Positions 11,199-21,429 of a stretch of DNA of 64,000 nucleotides are shown piece by piece. The stretch is from Xanthostigma xanthostigma (taxonomy: Eukaryota > Arthropoda > Insecta > Raphidioptera > Raphidiidae), in assembly GCA_963575645.1 (NCBI GenBank), contig OY754475.1, forward strand, positions 5,766,001-5,830,000, given 5' to 3'. The notes beneath the pieces were generated by a model. It saw only the letters and a list, made by a program, of their open reading frames with translations. It searched no databases and had not been told where the DNA came from. Numbering within the stretch: the first letter of the stretch is position 1; each line of letters begins with the position of its first letter. The position numbers and the translations under genes are program-made.

Positions 11199-11400
11199 CT
11201 ATAGTATTATAAAGAGGTAAAGTTTGGATGTAGGAGCTAATCTCCGAAACCACTCATCCGATTTCACCAATATTTAAAATAGACGTCAGAATGGACATAG
11301 GCTATATATTATCGCGTTAAAATAAAAGCGTTTTTCGTGAAAACGAATTTTACAATGTAAGTCGACGAAAAAACGGCAGCAATCTGCAAATTCGGATGAA
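11199..11400 (+). mobile_element. Helitron-like element, family A
   Basis: Runs 'TATTATAAAGAGGTAAAGTT', 'GGAGCTAATCTCCGAAACCA', 'GGACATAGGCTATATATTAT', 'CGCGTTAAAATAAAAGCG' and 'CTGCAAATTCGG', ending 'ATGAACCGGA' without the CTAG end. A short deletion removes part of the 'TTTTTCACC' segment. Confidence 0.75.
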
Positions 11401-11770
11401 CCGGAAATAAAAAATGTCTACTATTTCTAATCTACACTCTCTTTTATTTCAATGTAAACACTGCATTTATTAGAATACTCTATCTTATTACTTTTTATCT
11501 CATATAAATGCTAAATCTAAATTTCTGTTAGCCATTTTTTCGTAGACAAAAAGCTGTTTAACAAGCTCTTTCGAAATCCTTCTACGTTCCCGATTTTCAC
11601 AGGGATTATTCCTTCAGGATGACGTTTATGCACAACTGCACTCGGGATATTTTAACATATTAGTTCTACTCACAAGTAAAGCACGTTTAGTTAATGGCTT
11701 TCGTTCTATACTTACGTCTCTTTTTCGCCTCACTGACCTCTCTTTCATTAAAATACACGTTGAACGTAAA

Positions 11771-11896
11771 CAATACTATATAGTCTTTCCCGCCAACAGA
11801 TATGGTAATCGCTATATTCTTAAACAAGACTATAGGATCTATTTTGTACGTATTGCGATTAACATATCTGTTGGCAGGAAAGATTATATTATTGTT
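11771..11896. repeat. Hairpin (foldback), arms ~43 bp
   Basis: Arms 11771-11813 and 11855-11896 pair: 'GTCTTTCCCGCCAACAGATA' matches 'ATCTGTTGGCAGGAAAGA'. The loop is ~40 bp. The right arm lies a few bases from the hAT MITE at 11902. A 154-codon minus frame runs through both and is not a gene. Confidence 0.65.
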
Positions 11897-11901
11897 TAGT
11901 T

Positions 11902-12027
11902 CAGAGGTTCCCAAACTTTTTTTCTCGTAGACCACTTGCCATATTTTTCGGTTTTGAGTAGACATGGACCCTTTGAGAGTTGTCGTCGACCCCTGGAGGT
12001 CGATATAGACCACTTTGGGAATCACTG
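11902..12027 (-). mobile_element. hAT-like MITE, 126 bp
   Basis: The minus strand starts CAGTGATTCCCAAAGTGGTC and ends GTTTGGGAACCTCTG, giving inverted ends CAG(T/A)G(A/G)TTCCCAAA. Flanks GTTTAGTT (11894-11901) and GCTTAGTT (12028-12035) match at 7 of 8 positions, as expected for an old hAT duplication. Non-coding. Confidence 0.82.
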
Positions 12028-12035
12028 GCTTAGTT

Positions 12036-12780
12036 CCTACTTCCTGCAAATGAGAGCTTTTAAAGATTTTTTCGCAGAAACGGAGCTGGTACGGCATATC
12101 TACGTGGCTCTGCTGTTTTTGGCAGCCATTTAACGGATGACCTCTACACACTAAAAAGGTTACTATTGAAAAGTTCTTAGAAACGCAATCACGTTAAATC
12201 TAAAATCATTTTATTGTCGAAAACCAGCAAATGTCAAGCCGCATCGGCAGCAGTAGCACAGCTTTCTGAACAACAGTGCAGTTTAATTTAATTATTTGAG
12301 GTTATGTTTGTTTGCTGCATTGATTGCGCAGTCACACCGTCAACTGGTATTGTTTGTAATTGAACGCCGGAGCGTAAATTTTGTTTACAAACGGATTGAT
12401 TTAGCTTCGTTCAGAATTATCTACCGTTGCCACTGGCGCGTATATTAATTTGAAACAGGTTTGTGTAAAAATTTAACGAACTATTTACGTATGAATATTG
12501 CGCACACAGCTTACAAATTGGTAATTTTGCAGGAAATTTAATCAAATGGTAGGTTTTTGAAAGGGAGATATTCGTTTTATAAAATTGTATCATTTTATAT
12601 TGATTTGAGATCATAATAAGTTCTCAAATGGCACTTGAAATTCGGATAGTTGTCGGTTGGTTTGTACGTACGTCGTTTGATACAGAATAGGGATGTCACT
12701 GCCATCTACAAATGCGAATACGAATGCAAATTTCACATCTGCAGATGCGGATGTTAAAATAATAAGAAGAATATTGATAT
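12036..12780. other. No gene seen
   Basis: AT-rich sequence with two short minus-strand frames and no domain signature. A 'TTGTCGGTTGG-TTGTACGTACG' segment near 12650 resembles the one at 42350. Confidence 0.4.
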
Positions 12781-12900
12781 TTTTGACTTGAAGGAGATTT
12801 ATTTGGTTGAGGAACAATTGAAAAATAAGCTTTACCAGAGTATCGCTTGTGGCCAACGTTTCGAAAAGTATATTTTCATCTTCAGGGCCTCAATGCAAGT
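12781..12900 (-). ncRNA. Hammerhead-like motif, best-preserved copy (family 1)
   Basis: Minus strand: GGCC (12889-12886), CTGAAGA (12885-12879), T, hairpin GAAAA/TTTTC (12877-12873 / 12867-12863), GAAA (12862-12859), CGTT, GGCC (12854-12851). In hammerhead terms GGCC/GGCC is helix I, GAAAA/TTTTC helix II and GTT the cleavage triplet. Helix III is reduced to self-complementary ACGT, so folding would need a partner strand. One extra T separates CTGAAGA from helix II, a departure from the canonical core. It is followed by 'GGTAAAGCTTATTTTTCA' and 'CCTCAACCAAATAAATCTCC'. Activity is unproven. Confidence 0.5.
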
Positions 12901-13875
12901 TGAGATGGTAAATTGTGAAAATTATTGTAATATACATGATTATTTATTATGAATTTCAACAGTTTTTTAAATTTAAAAATATCATAAAACAGTTTTTTAA
13001 TAAAATTGTTCTGTCCAATGTGAAATTAAATATTTTACTACATTTTGTTTACAGGGTAGAAATTGTTAAATTTTGTTAATTATATTGCCATAAATGTTGT
13101 TTAACCCTTCTATGTCCGTTCTCTTATTGACAGTGTTAGAATTCTTTTGATGTAACACATTTTGGAACAAAACTTCTACTAACAATATTTTTGACAATAA
13201 ATGTTACTTTTTATTGAACTAAGCCGAAAGAGATTTATAATTTTTATAAGGAAAGTCATTGTTTTCGTTACTTAATAATCAAATTTCGAAATTGGTAAAA
13301 GATGTTTGAAGAATAATAACAGCCCTTTCAAAGTTAAAGCGATTTAGCAGAGGTTCCTAATATATAGATTCCTATTGGCCATAGTAGTCAAAGAACTCGA
13401 AGATGTGTCAAGTGCGGGGCTCAACTCCGCATCCGTAAAAGCTCCGCAACGCTGCAGATGTAAAAAATCTCTACTTTAGGTACTAACGATTTGAAAAACA
13501 TTCCAAAAGACCAATCGCAAGATTACACACATCCGATACAAAAGTACAAAAACTTTTGTGCAACCCTGCAATAGGAGTGACAATGCTGCACTGTTTTGAA
13601 CCAGGGCTTTTAGAGTTTCGATAAGCCGAACATATGCGGTCAAAACGCTTTAGCCACTAATTCTAATGCCGTGTTGAATTGTTGAAGCTTATTGAATCAA
13701 TGAATTTTTAAAATTGCTGTGCTCAAATAAAGCTTGCTTTCAATGTCTAAAGTTTGCGTATTTACATTACATTTCTCAGCGAAATAAGAAGTAATTCTCG
13801 CTATAGTTACGGGTCGTATCTAGCATTACCTAAAATAAAAAATAGCTTGAAAATAATCTACCGCAAGCATGGAAC
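12901..13875. other. No gene; fragment of the family 1 element at 13157-13191
   Basis: 'TTTTGGAACAAAACTTCTAC' plus TAACAAT at 13157-13191 also forms the right end of the 145-bp insert at 61374-61518. A piece of the same family therefore lies here on the plus strand. The remainder shows no feature. Confidence 0.5.
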
Positions 13876-14005
13876 CTTTTAAGCTGTTTTATTTTCATTG
13901 TCAACGTTTCGTCTACGATTTTATACTTCTTGAGGGTCCTGAAGTTTGGAAGAATTCTAACAATATCGACAAAGCCTTGACAATGAAAATGAAAACAGGC
14001 TAGAG
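13876..14005. repeat. Foldback with hammerhead-like GAAACG motif
   Basis: Arms 'TTTTATTTTCATTGTCAA' (about 13885-13903) and 'TTGACAATGAAAATGAAAAC' pair. Between them the minus strand reads 'CTCAAGAAGTATAAAATCG' then 'TAGACGAAACGTTGACAATG', the same GACGAAACGTTG word seen at 16.4, 26.9 and 52.4 kb. The CTGA core is not intact. Confidence 0.5.
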
Positions 14006-14076
14006 GTTTCATGATCCCGTTAGTTTATTATTTTTAAGCATATAAGAAGAACGACAACAATATTGAATAAAAAAAA

Positions 14077-14300
14077 TCTTTGATTAACGTCTGATTAGAA
14101 CTCTTCAATATTTTGATACTAATTAATTATTTTGAAAGAATTTTATATAAAGCGAATTAGAAATTAAATATTAATTATTTTTTATATTTTTTAGATCAGT
14201 TCTGAAGAAGATCCAAATCCGGATCGAAACGTTAATGTATTAATTATTTTTTTTGTTAATATATTGTCTGAAAAATTGGTCGATAATTTTATTTATTGAA
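14077..14300 (+). ncRNA. Hammerhead-like element with upstream cleavage-type triplet (family 2, copy 1)
   Basis: ATTAACGTC at 14083-14091 can pair eight bases with ACGTTAAT after GAAA (14226-14229). The body has CTGAAGA (14202-14208), one extra A, then a perfect hairpin GATCC/GGATC, then GAAACGTTAAT. This is the order of a type III hammerhead. Helix I is imperfect: TGATT after GTC pairs with GATCA, but GTT is left unpaired next to the core. A second copy is at 29281-29510. Activity is inference. Confidence 0.45.
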
Positions 14301-14878
14301 TATTGAATAAAAATTGGCTTTCGCGTGGTAGTGGAAAAATTCGAGTTGGTATCTTGACTGTGACACAGATTAATCTAATATTGCATCATAAGAACTGTAG
14401 CAAACTATAGCTACATTAATCCGTTCAAAAAAAAAAATATTTTTCAAAAATTAAAAAAAATCTAATTTTCGTGAATAATAAGCGTCCTTTTGATGACTCT
14501 TCGAAAATATGAGAAATGAGTTCCGCAGTGTTACTATGGATTGTCCTTTATGTTTCGCGCATCCTTTCAAAATAGTGAGAGCATTCTGCTGTCTCACACG
14601 CATCGTGTATTCTTTCTCTCTCGTTCACGAGTGGATTCGAATGGTGAGCAAAAGCGAGTGATGTATGCTATATGTGTTTACACATGTGGAAAAGCGATAA
14701 AGCCTTAGACAGATTAACGGGAATCGAACCAAGGCACAGCAATGCGCTTGTATAGTGGTTTTCTCGTAATATACAGTCTATCACTGTGCAAGAGAGCGTT
14801 TCACATAATTCCGATACCGACTGCTGCCAAAATACCGACTGCTCACAATTTTAAACTATCTGTCGCTTACTGATCGTC
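14301..14878. other. No gene seen
   Basis: A minus-strand B-box-like 'GGTTCGATTCCCG' near 14730 lacks a convincing cloverleaf. No coding signature. Confidence 0.4.
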
Positions 14879-14886
14879 TCCTAAAG

Positions 14887-15263
14887 CAGGGGTGTCAAAC
14901 TGATTTTTCTAAAGGGCCATTTATAAGATTTAAAGTGCCAGACTCTAAATTAAAAACTAAAACACATACTAAATTAAGATCTTCATTTAGTTTAAATCAA
15001 TTTTCAGATTATACAAGTAATAAAAAGGGTAAATTATCTTGAGCTTGAGGATCCAGACACCTGAGGTCTCTTGTTTTTGATAAACTCATTGATGTCAAGT
15101 ACCTGACATCAACGAGTTTATAAAAAACAAGACCTCAGGTGTCTGGATTCGCAATCTCAAGATAATTTGTCTAAAATCCTCACTGGAAAGATGGTCGCGG
15201 GCCGTATTGAGATGGCTTCAAGGTCGGATGCGGCCCGTGGGCCGTATATCTTTGACATCTCTG
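14887..15263 (+). mobile_element. hAT-like MITE, 377 bp, with internal hairpin
   Basis: Inverted ends CAGGGGTGTCAAA and TTTGACATCTCTG. Flanks TCCTAAAG (14879-14886) and CTCTAAAG (15264-15271) agree at 6 of 8 bases, with 'TAAAG' identical. An internal foldback (15034-15167) pairs 'CCAGACACCTGAGGTCT' with 'AGACCTCAGGTGTCTGG'. 'GCGGCCCGTGGGCCGTA' near the right end is a common hAT subterminal pattern. Non-coding. Confidence 0.8.
15034..15167. repeat. Near-perfect hairpin inside the hAT MITE
   Basis: Arms of about 60 bp around a short 'AAGTACC' loop: 'GATAAACTCATTGATGTCA' pairs with 'TGACATCAACGAGTTTAT', and the 'ACACCTGAGGTCT' arm continues the stem. Possibly a younger foldback inserted into the MITE. 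Confidence 0.75.
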
Positions 15264-15347
15264 CTCTAAAGTATTAATTATAGAGATGACACTAAAGATT
15301 CAATTAATCGATCGTTTGATTAATCGAACTGTTATAATCGATAACTC

Positions 15348-15803
15348 GATTAAGTTGTCCATAGGGCTTTGGGAATTTTCCGAAGAGTATCTATAACGCT
15401 TTAAGAAGTTTCCGCAGTGTGTCCATAGGGTTTTAGGAAGTGTTCGTAGTGAGTCCATAGGGATTTAGGAAGTTTCCTCGAGTGTCCATAGGAATTTTGT
15501 CGATTGAGTTATCCATAGGGCTTTGGGAATTTTCCAAAGAGTATGTATAAGGCTTTAAGAAGTTTCCGTAGTGTGTTCATAGGCTTTTAGGAAGTGTTCG
15601 TGGTGAGTTTATAAGGCTTTAGGACGTTTCCTCGAGTGTCCTTAGAAATTTTGTCGATTAAGTTATCCATAGGGCTTTGGGAATTTTCCGAAGAGTGTCT
15701 ATAAGGCTTTAGGAAGTTTCCGTAGTGTGTCCGTAGGGTTTTAGAAAGTATTCGTAGTGAGTCCATAGGGCTTTAGGAAGTTTCCTCGAGTTTCCTCGGA
15801 ATT
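15348..15803. repeat. Higher-order tandem array, three ~153 bp units of ~38 bp subunits
   Basis: Units start at 15348, 15501 and 15655 with 'CGATT-AGTT-TCCATAGGG'. Each contains four variants of a subunit like 'GTCCATAGGGCTTTAGGAAG' with endings TTTCCGAAGA, TTTCCGTAGTG, TGTTCGTAGTGA and TTTCCTCGA. Spacings of 153 and 154 bp show that the four-subunit block was amplified as a whole. There is no open frame through it. Confidence 0.9.
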
Positions 15804-15839
15804 TTGAAAGTTGCCTTTGGCAAGCTTATGTTTCAGATC

Positions 15840-16360
15840 TGCCAGGCGTCTCACGATGTCTCCTAATTTTTTTTATTGTGATTATGTCTCTTATATGAAA
15901 ACTGGCAATGTGTAACGTGGCAGTTTTTTTTTTAAATTTAGAGTGTAAACCCTTTTCATTTTCCAATCGATAAATATCGGTGTGTTTTTAAAGTAAAAAT
16001 TTTATACGTTAACGTATAGGTTGAAATCGACGCTGTTATGTACTTGCAGTGTGCTTGGATCGTATTGGTCGGTTTGCGCGGATGCGACGTTGTTTTTTTC
16101 GAACGCGGTCATCCGTGGTTACATGCATATGGACATTCTGAACACCGAACAGCTCGCAACTTCGACACTAACTGCTGCAGCGGTACCGCGTTCGAAATAT
16201 ATTGCTATAAAAGTGCGCTTACATCGGATTGTCGCCAAAGCCTTGTAATGAAAATAAAAAAGCAAAAGTAAAGCCGGGATTCACAAGCTATGCGGATGCC
16301 ACGGTGTTTTCGCGCCACGTTTACAAATTAGGGTTGGGTAACACCGACAGAAAAATTGTC
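15840..16360. other. No gene assigned
   Basis: Two overlapping plus frames of about 75 codons span 16021-16271 in a locally GC-rich patch. Neither has a recognisable domain, and both could be chance. Confidence 0.35.
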
Positions 16361-16521
16361 ATATTGTGGACAAAAAATTAGATTTATTAATGTACGACGT
16401 TTCGTCTATAGAGTTAGACTTTTTCAAGTTTTGAATTTTTTTATTGTAGGTACTTGAAAAAGTCTAAATCTATAGACGAAACGTTGTGCATTAATAAATC
16501 TAATATTTTGTCCACAATCCT
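16361..16521. repeat. Inverted dimer of a hammerhead-like sequence
   Basis: Two arms of about 70 bp meet around 'TTTGAATTTTTTTATTG'. Each arm read outward gives CTTGAAAAAGTCTAA-TCTA, TAGACGAAACGT(C/T)G, 'ATTAATAAATCTAA' and 'TTTTGTCCACAAT'. The hairpin GTCTA/TAGAC plus GAAACG repeats the layout of the 26.9/27.2/52.4 kb copies. The CTGA box is degraded to TTGAAAA. Confidence 0.6.
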
Positions 16522-16758
16522 GCGATTTTTCTTATTAATTATTATCTCGATGGACACGATATCTAACATACATTTCAAGTAAAAAGTCTATCAATTAAAT
16601 AGAAAATCAGACAAAGGGTTTTATTTAGCTTGACCCCTTATATTTGTTTGTTACTCAATCTTGCGACAGCTTTTTCAACTACTTCCCGTTATCCGATTGA
16701 CTTAAAATTTTGCATACCTATGTAGTTCTGATGACAATACAATATTATAATAATTAAC

Positions 16759-16790
16759 TAACCGGTCCGGCTTTTGTCCGGATGCAAATC
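16759..16790 (-). mobile_element. Helitron-like 3' terminus
   Basis: The minus strand ends 'GCATCCGGACAAAAGCCGGA' + CCGGTTAG|T: a GC-rich hairpin (TCCGG/CCGGA) and TTAG before T, a slightly altered CTAG end. The body is not recognisable; a foldback begins about 30 bp further on. Confidence 0.5.
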
Positions 16791-16819
16791 GCACTTTTAA
16801 TAAAGCACACTAAAAACTA

Positions 16820-17135
16820 TAATAGGTAAAATAAGTTAAACGGTTTTTTTGTACAATTTATGATGTACTGAAAAAATAGAAAATAATTATGAGTCACCAC
16901 AGGGGACTTTGATTAAATTAAAATAATATCGTGGGGCGCATTTAGTGGAAAATTTTCATCTATTTGAGGTTAAATCACTATCTTCTTCGACCATAATGTA
17001 ACTATAAATGCCCCCCACGTTTTTATTTTAGTTTAATCAAAGTCTCTATAGGGACTCATAATTATTTTCAAGTTTTTAGTACATCATCAATTGTACAATA
17101 AAACCGTTTAACTTAAAAAGCTTTTTTACCTATTT
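16820..17135. mobile_element. Foldback / long-TIR MITE, arms ~130 bp
   Basis: Arms 16820-16946 and 17005-17135: 'AATAGGTAAAATAAGTTAAA', 'CGG--TTTTTGTACAATT', 'AATAATTATGAGTC' and 'GACTTTGATTAAA' pair with the right arm. 'CGTGGGGCGCATTTA' faces 'AAATGCCCCCCACG' at the centre. A related 'GTGGGGCGC' centre is seen at 28.4 kb. Non-coding. Confidence 0.8.
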
Positions 17136-18518
17136 TATTTAATGCAGTTTTGAATATATTTTTTTATCTCGGAAGGTGAAGAAATTGTTGAAAAATAAAT
17201 TGGCTTGTGTGAGGCCAGCTTTAAGCTCTGATAGATAACCCAACTGGCATTGGTGAGCAGTTGATGACTGAAGCTTTTTAATTATTTAAAGAGATTTTTT
17301 TTCACGGGTCACGTCGATTTTATGATGAAAAAAGTTCATAAAAACCAGTCGTTGCATTACTCTTTGCCAGTGTTCTACTTTTCTATTTACTTTAAACTTT
17401 AATAAAAAACTTTTAAATTTTCCGCACGTAATTTTTCTTTAAAATATATTTTTTTAACGGACGCCATAATAACGAATATTTTATCGTTAAATATTTATAA
17501 AGATTTTCCGCAATCTTCGTTCTCTTTTAAGGTAGTTGCCTGGGAAAATTATTATCAAAAAATCTTGAAATGTTATGTTTCTACTGTTTGTTAAAAACGA
17601 GCTTTAACAGTCACGCACGAAATACATATAGTACTCCCCATAAAATGGTTTAATATATTTACAAAAAATATTGACAGTTCAATTTTGAACAAGTTCGCCT
17701 CCAATTGTGGCATGTGTTTGTTTTGCATAGTAGTACTAGACCTTATACTTTACACACTAGTACGAAATGGGTCTTTATACAGCAGCCATTTTATAAAGGG
17801 TCGTGCAAGATATAAATTATAAGGCATTCAATTTTTTAATGCCGGCTGTAATTTCTTAGTTTTAGTCGTGAGTAAAGAAATATACCGGGAGAGAAAAAAG
17901 AGTGTGGCACCGATTTGAGTGTGCTAATTCGCATTGTTCTCTTCGTTTTAATGAGAGGAAGTGCATAATATATGTTTTATCGCGATGTGTTCGAATTAAC
18001 ACTGCAGGTAAAATCGATTCTGGAGAAATCCATAAAAGAACCTCAATATCTTAAAAATTTAATGAATTACGGTCGAATTTCAGGGCGACCACTAATTTTC
18101 CTAAACGTCGGAAAAATAAATTATTTATAGCCCTGTTCGAATTACAGATCTCTTTCATACAAAACTAATTTTAGGTTAATAATATAAAAAATAAATTGTT
18201 TATTTATTTCTATTTGTTTTTGTTTCAGGTAAGTCGTCTGCAACTGTTTCATTTGACAGTGTTTTATTTTCAATTTTGTAAGTACTCATACAATATAAAT
18301 AACGTTTTAGAGATAACACTAAATATAAAGTTCATTTGAAAAATGAATGGGGCTTTAAGTGCATTAGCTTAGCAATAAATGTTTTAATGGGTTGAAAATT
18401 TAAGAGCACTTTCTTGTAAATGGATAATTATTTTCAAGTATACCAACATAAATGGCAGACATTTTCACTGGTAATATAGCGATGATTTCGATCGATCAAT
18501 AACAGCGGTTTAATAATT
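17136..18518. other. No gene; partial dispersed repeat at 17882-18000
   Basis: The segment 'CACCGATTTGAGTGTG-TAAT' then 'GTTCTCTTCG-TT-AATGAG' recurs reversed at 52916-53042 as part of the 53 kb composite repeat. The rest is AT-rich without features. Confidence 0.45.
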
Positions 18519-18646
18519 AGTATATTGTGCGACTAGTGAGAGAAGGAGAATATTCCATGAGCGTGAAATTTGCCGCACGAGCTTAGCGAGTCCGGTAACA
18601 CGCGAGTGGAATATTCTCCTTCGATCAATAGTCGCACATAATACTT
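18519..18646. repeat. Hairpin, arms ~42 bp
   Basis: 'AGTATATTGTGCGACTA' and 'AAGGAGAATATTCCA' pair with 'TGGAATATTCTCCTT' and 'TAGTCGCACATAATACT'. The ~45 bp loop is GC-rich ('GCCGCACGAGCTTAGCGAG'). It is directly followed by the TIR element at 18648. Confidence 0.7.
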
Positions 18647-18647
18647 T

Positions 18648-19209
18648 ATTCAACTAGGACGAGTAATATGTAATCGGGGCCCTGATAAAAGAGGGAAAAA
18701 TAATAAATCACTTCATTGATTGACGTACCCACCGCCCTCGATGCACACAAGATGGCCCTGACTTTCGCTGAATTGCGATACTGTTTTCATATATACAAAT
18801 CGCTACCGCGTTCCTATTGGTCCAGAAACTATGCAGTAATAATTCATTACCGTACAGTTTCGGCTCGCTACCGCGTTCCTATTGGTCCAGAAACTATGCA
18901 GTAATACATTATCGTACAGTTTCGGCTCATTGATAGCACTCTACGCGTCAACATAAAGTAATTTATTCTCTTCCGAATTTAGCAGGGCCCCGAAAATATA
19001 TATTACTCACGCGTGTTGAATAATAATTCATCACCGTACAGTTTCGGCTCGCTACCGCGTTCCAATTGATCCAGAAACTATGCAGTAATACATTATTGTA
19101 CAGTTTCGGCTCATTATTAGCACTCTACGCGTCAACATGAAGTAATTTATTATTTCTCTCGAATTTAGCAGGGCCCCGAAATTATATATTACTCACGCGT
19201 GTTGAATAA
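18648..19209. mobile_element. TIR element with internal duplications
   Basis: Left end TTATTCAAC...GAGTAATAT...CGGGGCCCTG mirrors right end CAGGGCCCCG...ATATTACTC...GTTGAATAA. Inside, 'CGCTACCGCGTTC-ATTG' is repeated at 18801, 18865 and 19050, and the whole right half including the terminus is present twice (18945-19022 and 19126-19208). The TTATTCAAC terminus is shared with the 733 and 47409 elements. Confidence 0.75.
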
Positions 19210-19215
19210 ATTCAT

Positions 19216-20379
19216 TTATCATTTTGTATTTAGGTATAATTACTTTTGTGTTGGAAAATTGAATATCGCTTGAATGTATCGATGGAAAATTAATTTACTT
19301 GTATCAGCTAATTACATATTCACTTTGACATACGGAAAGCGAACTAAATTGAACGTAAACCATCGGAAATTGAAATGACCTTATTTTTATTGTAATAACA
19401 AAATATGTAGAAAACTACGGACTAATGTAACTTGTTCTAATTGAAAAATGCTGTTATAAGCATTATTTAATGTACACTAGAGGTTCTAAAACTTTTTTTA
19501 CAGAATTATTAGTGTATAATTTGCCATATACATTGTTGGCGTCGGTCTATGATAATGAACAAATCAGCTTGCTTAACGGGTTAATACGTCAATAAAAAAA
19601 GCATATTTTTTGTACAATTTTAGTTTAAACGAAACAGGTACACCAAATTACATTCCGGGTTATTTATGCCCTCGAACAGAGCTGACGAGAAAGACGTATA
19701 TACTCGTCTATATACGAGTCACAGAAAAGAGCTTACAGAAGCACCATTGATCTAGCCATTATCAAGGCAACAGTGTTTTAATGCCACGAATACCAATTAT
19801 ACCAACGGAATTGCCTTTTCGATTTAAAAGATTACAATTTCCATTAAAAACTGCTTTCGGAATAACTATAAATAGAGCTCAGAGGTAAACATTTAAGGTA
19901 GCTGGCATTCATTTAGAAAAAAACGGTTTTTCGCACAGCCAGCTGTATATGGCTTGCTTATTAGTGATGTGTCCACTCACTAAAAAGAGTCGCTCAGAGG
20001 GAGTCGTTCAAAGGAGCGTCACTAGACAGTACGCACTACACAAGAGTGCAGACTGCGCAGAGGTGTGAACTGTCATCATGCATGCTCAGGAGTCACGTAG
20101 CATTGCACAGCACAATACACACACTCAGCTCTGAGCTCATTTTAATATGATTCTGATCTTATATTATTCGTATTTCGGATAAACTATAAAGTATAATAAA
20201 AGTTTAACAATAATAATGTTTATTGTTACAATATTATATCTTTGTCAACGATGCCAATGTGAATGGTTTAAGTCACTGTTAAGCTTAATACTATTACACT
20301 TACAGTGTGTCATTCAACATTAAACACTAGTGCCTCTGTGGCCTGTGCTGTGTGCGCTCTGTAAATTGTACACACTGAT
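19216..20379. other. No gene seen
   Basis: Unique-looking sequence with a small hairpin near 19693 ('GACGTATATACTCG'/'CGAGTATATACGTC'-like). No coding or RNA gene signature. Confidence 0.4.
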
Positions 20380-20406
20380 TCCACGCGGACGAAGTCGCGG
20401 GTAAAA
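20380..20406 (+). mobile_element. Helitron-like 3' end fragment
   Basis: 'TTCCACGCGGACGAAGTCGC' followed by GGGTAAA is the terminal hairpin of family C-type Helitron-like elements (compare 6332-6361 and 47005-47033). The CTAG has been replaced by an A-run, so this is a remnant. Confidence 0.55.
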
Positions 20407-20862
20407 AAATTAAAATCAACCAACAGAGTGTCGCTTCTGGAATATTTTTCTGTGATACAGTATAACCCAAGTTAAATACAGACACACTTACACACATACG
20501 CTAGTAACTAACCGTCATGGTGAGGCCATAAATTCAACTCGAGCTCGTTTTACGGAAAAATTAAAATTTATTTTACTGTTTGGAAAACACAATGATTTTG
20601 ATTTATTTCTGTTATTTCAAATTTTTAATTTAAAAACGGTCATAACCGGTATATGTCGGCCTTTTTTTAATAATTTAATATTTCCGGATATAATTATAAC
20701 TTTACTTTAACAACTATTCATATTAATAATACGACCCGGTGACACTTTTCTTGCCTGCTGTGAAATATAGAGTACAACTAAAAAAAAGTATCTAGGTTTT
20801 TCCTAAACAGAAAATTAAATTAAAAGTGGAACACGCAATCATGAAAAAATTATCACACTTTT

Positions 20863-21066
20863 AATATTGTTGCGTGCTCCCTGTTGGGACGACTATGGGT
20901 TCTGTAGAATATTCTAGCATCAACAACAATGGAAAACAGGTAGCCAAAAAAACCCGACCTTCATAGAATTGCCTGGAGAAGCCAATACATGTAAGGAAGG
21001 ATCTCGGTGCTTCTAGAACATTCTACAGAATCCATAGTCGTCCCAATAGGGAGCACGAAACAATAT
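20863..21066. mobile_element. TIR MITE, ~204 bp, ~55 bp inverted ends
   Basis: Left 'ATATTGTTGCGTGCTCCCTG', 'TTGGGACGACTATGG-TTCTG', 'TAGAATATTCTAG'; right is its reverse complement with few differences. The central ~90 bp is unique. Non-coding; superfamily not determined. Confidence 0.85.
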
Positions 21067-21122
21067 AATTGCTTTTGACGATTTTTGAATGGGTACAACC
21101 TTTTTACTTATTTTGGCTCTAA

Positions 21123-21429
21123 ATGCCGCTGCACACGAGGCTAGATTTACCGCTACTGGTTTTCTAGCGATGGTTTTCTTAACTGCTTTTATGTGCTCGC
21201 TTCACACGAGACAATTTTTCAAGCTTGTTTGATATATATAAACACAGAGCAAAACGTGTCCGTTGTCTGACTCTGAGCAGAATGACGCCATGTTGGTTTG
21301 TGGGCGTTTGTTCATGACAAGATACTGTTAACTGATTGGTTCTTGCTCAGAGCAAGCAGAGAACCTAGCAAGAAAATTAGTACAAAAAAATAGTCCAAGC
21401 AGTATTTCTAGCCTCGTGTGCAGCGGCCT
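21123..21429. mobile_element. PIF/Harbinger-like MITE, 307 bp
   Basis: Inverted ends A(T/G)GCCGCTGCACACGAGGCTAG, flanked by TAA on both sides (21120-21122 and 21430-21432). A 3-bp T-A-rich duplication and a GC-rich terminus fit PIF/Harbinger. The ends are nearly identical to one another, which suggests a fairly young insertion. Confidence 0.75.

Noticed and set aside
11687-12151. 154-codon minus-strand frame, the longest in the window
   Set aside because: It runs through a foldback (11771-11896) and a hAT MITE with its target duplications, so its length comes from non-coding repeat sequence. No domain recognised.
14690-14780. Possible minus-strand tRNA (GGTTCGATTCCCG)
   Set aside because: Only the B box is convincing; no D arm, anticodon stem or acceptor stem could be built.
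18200-18245. Possible splice acceptor (pyrimidine tract then CAG/GTAAGT)
   Set aside because: No open exon follows and the acceptor would abut a donor; chance in T-rich sequence.
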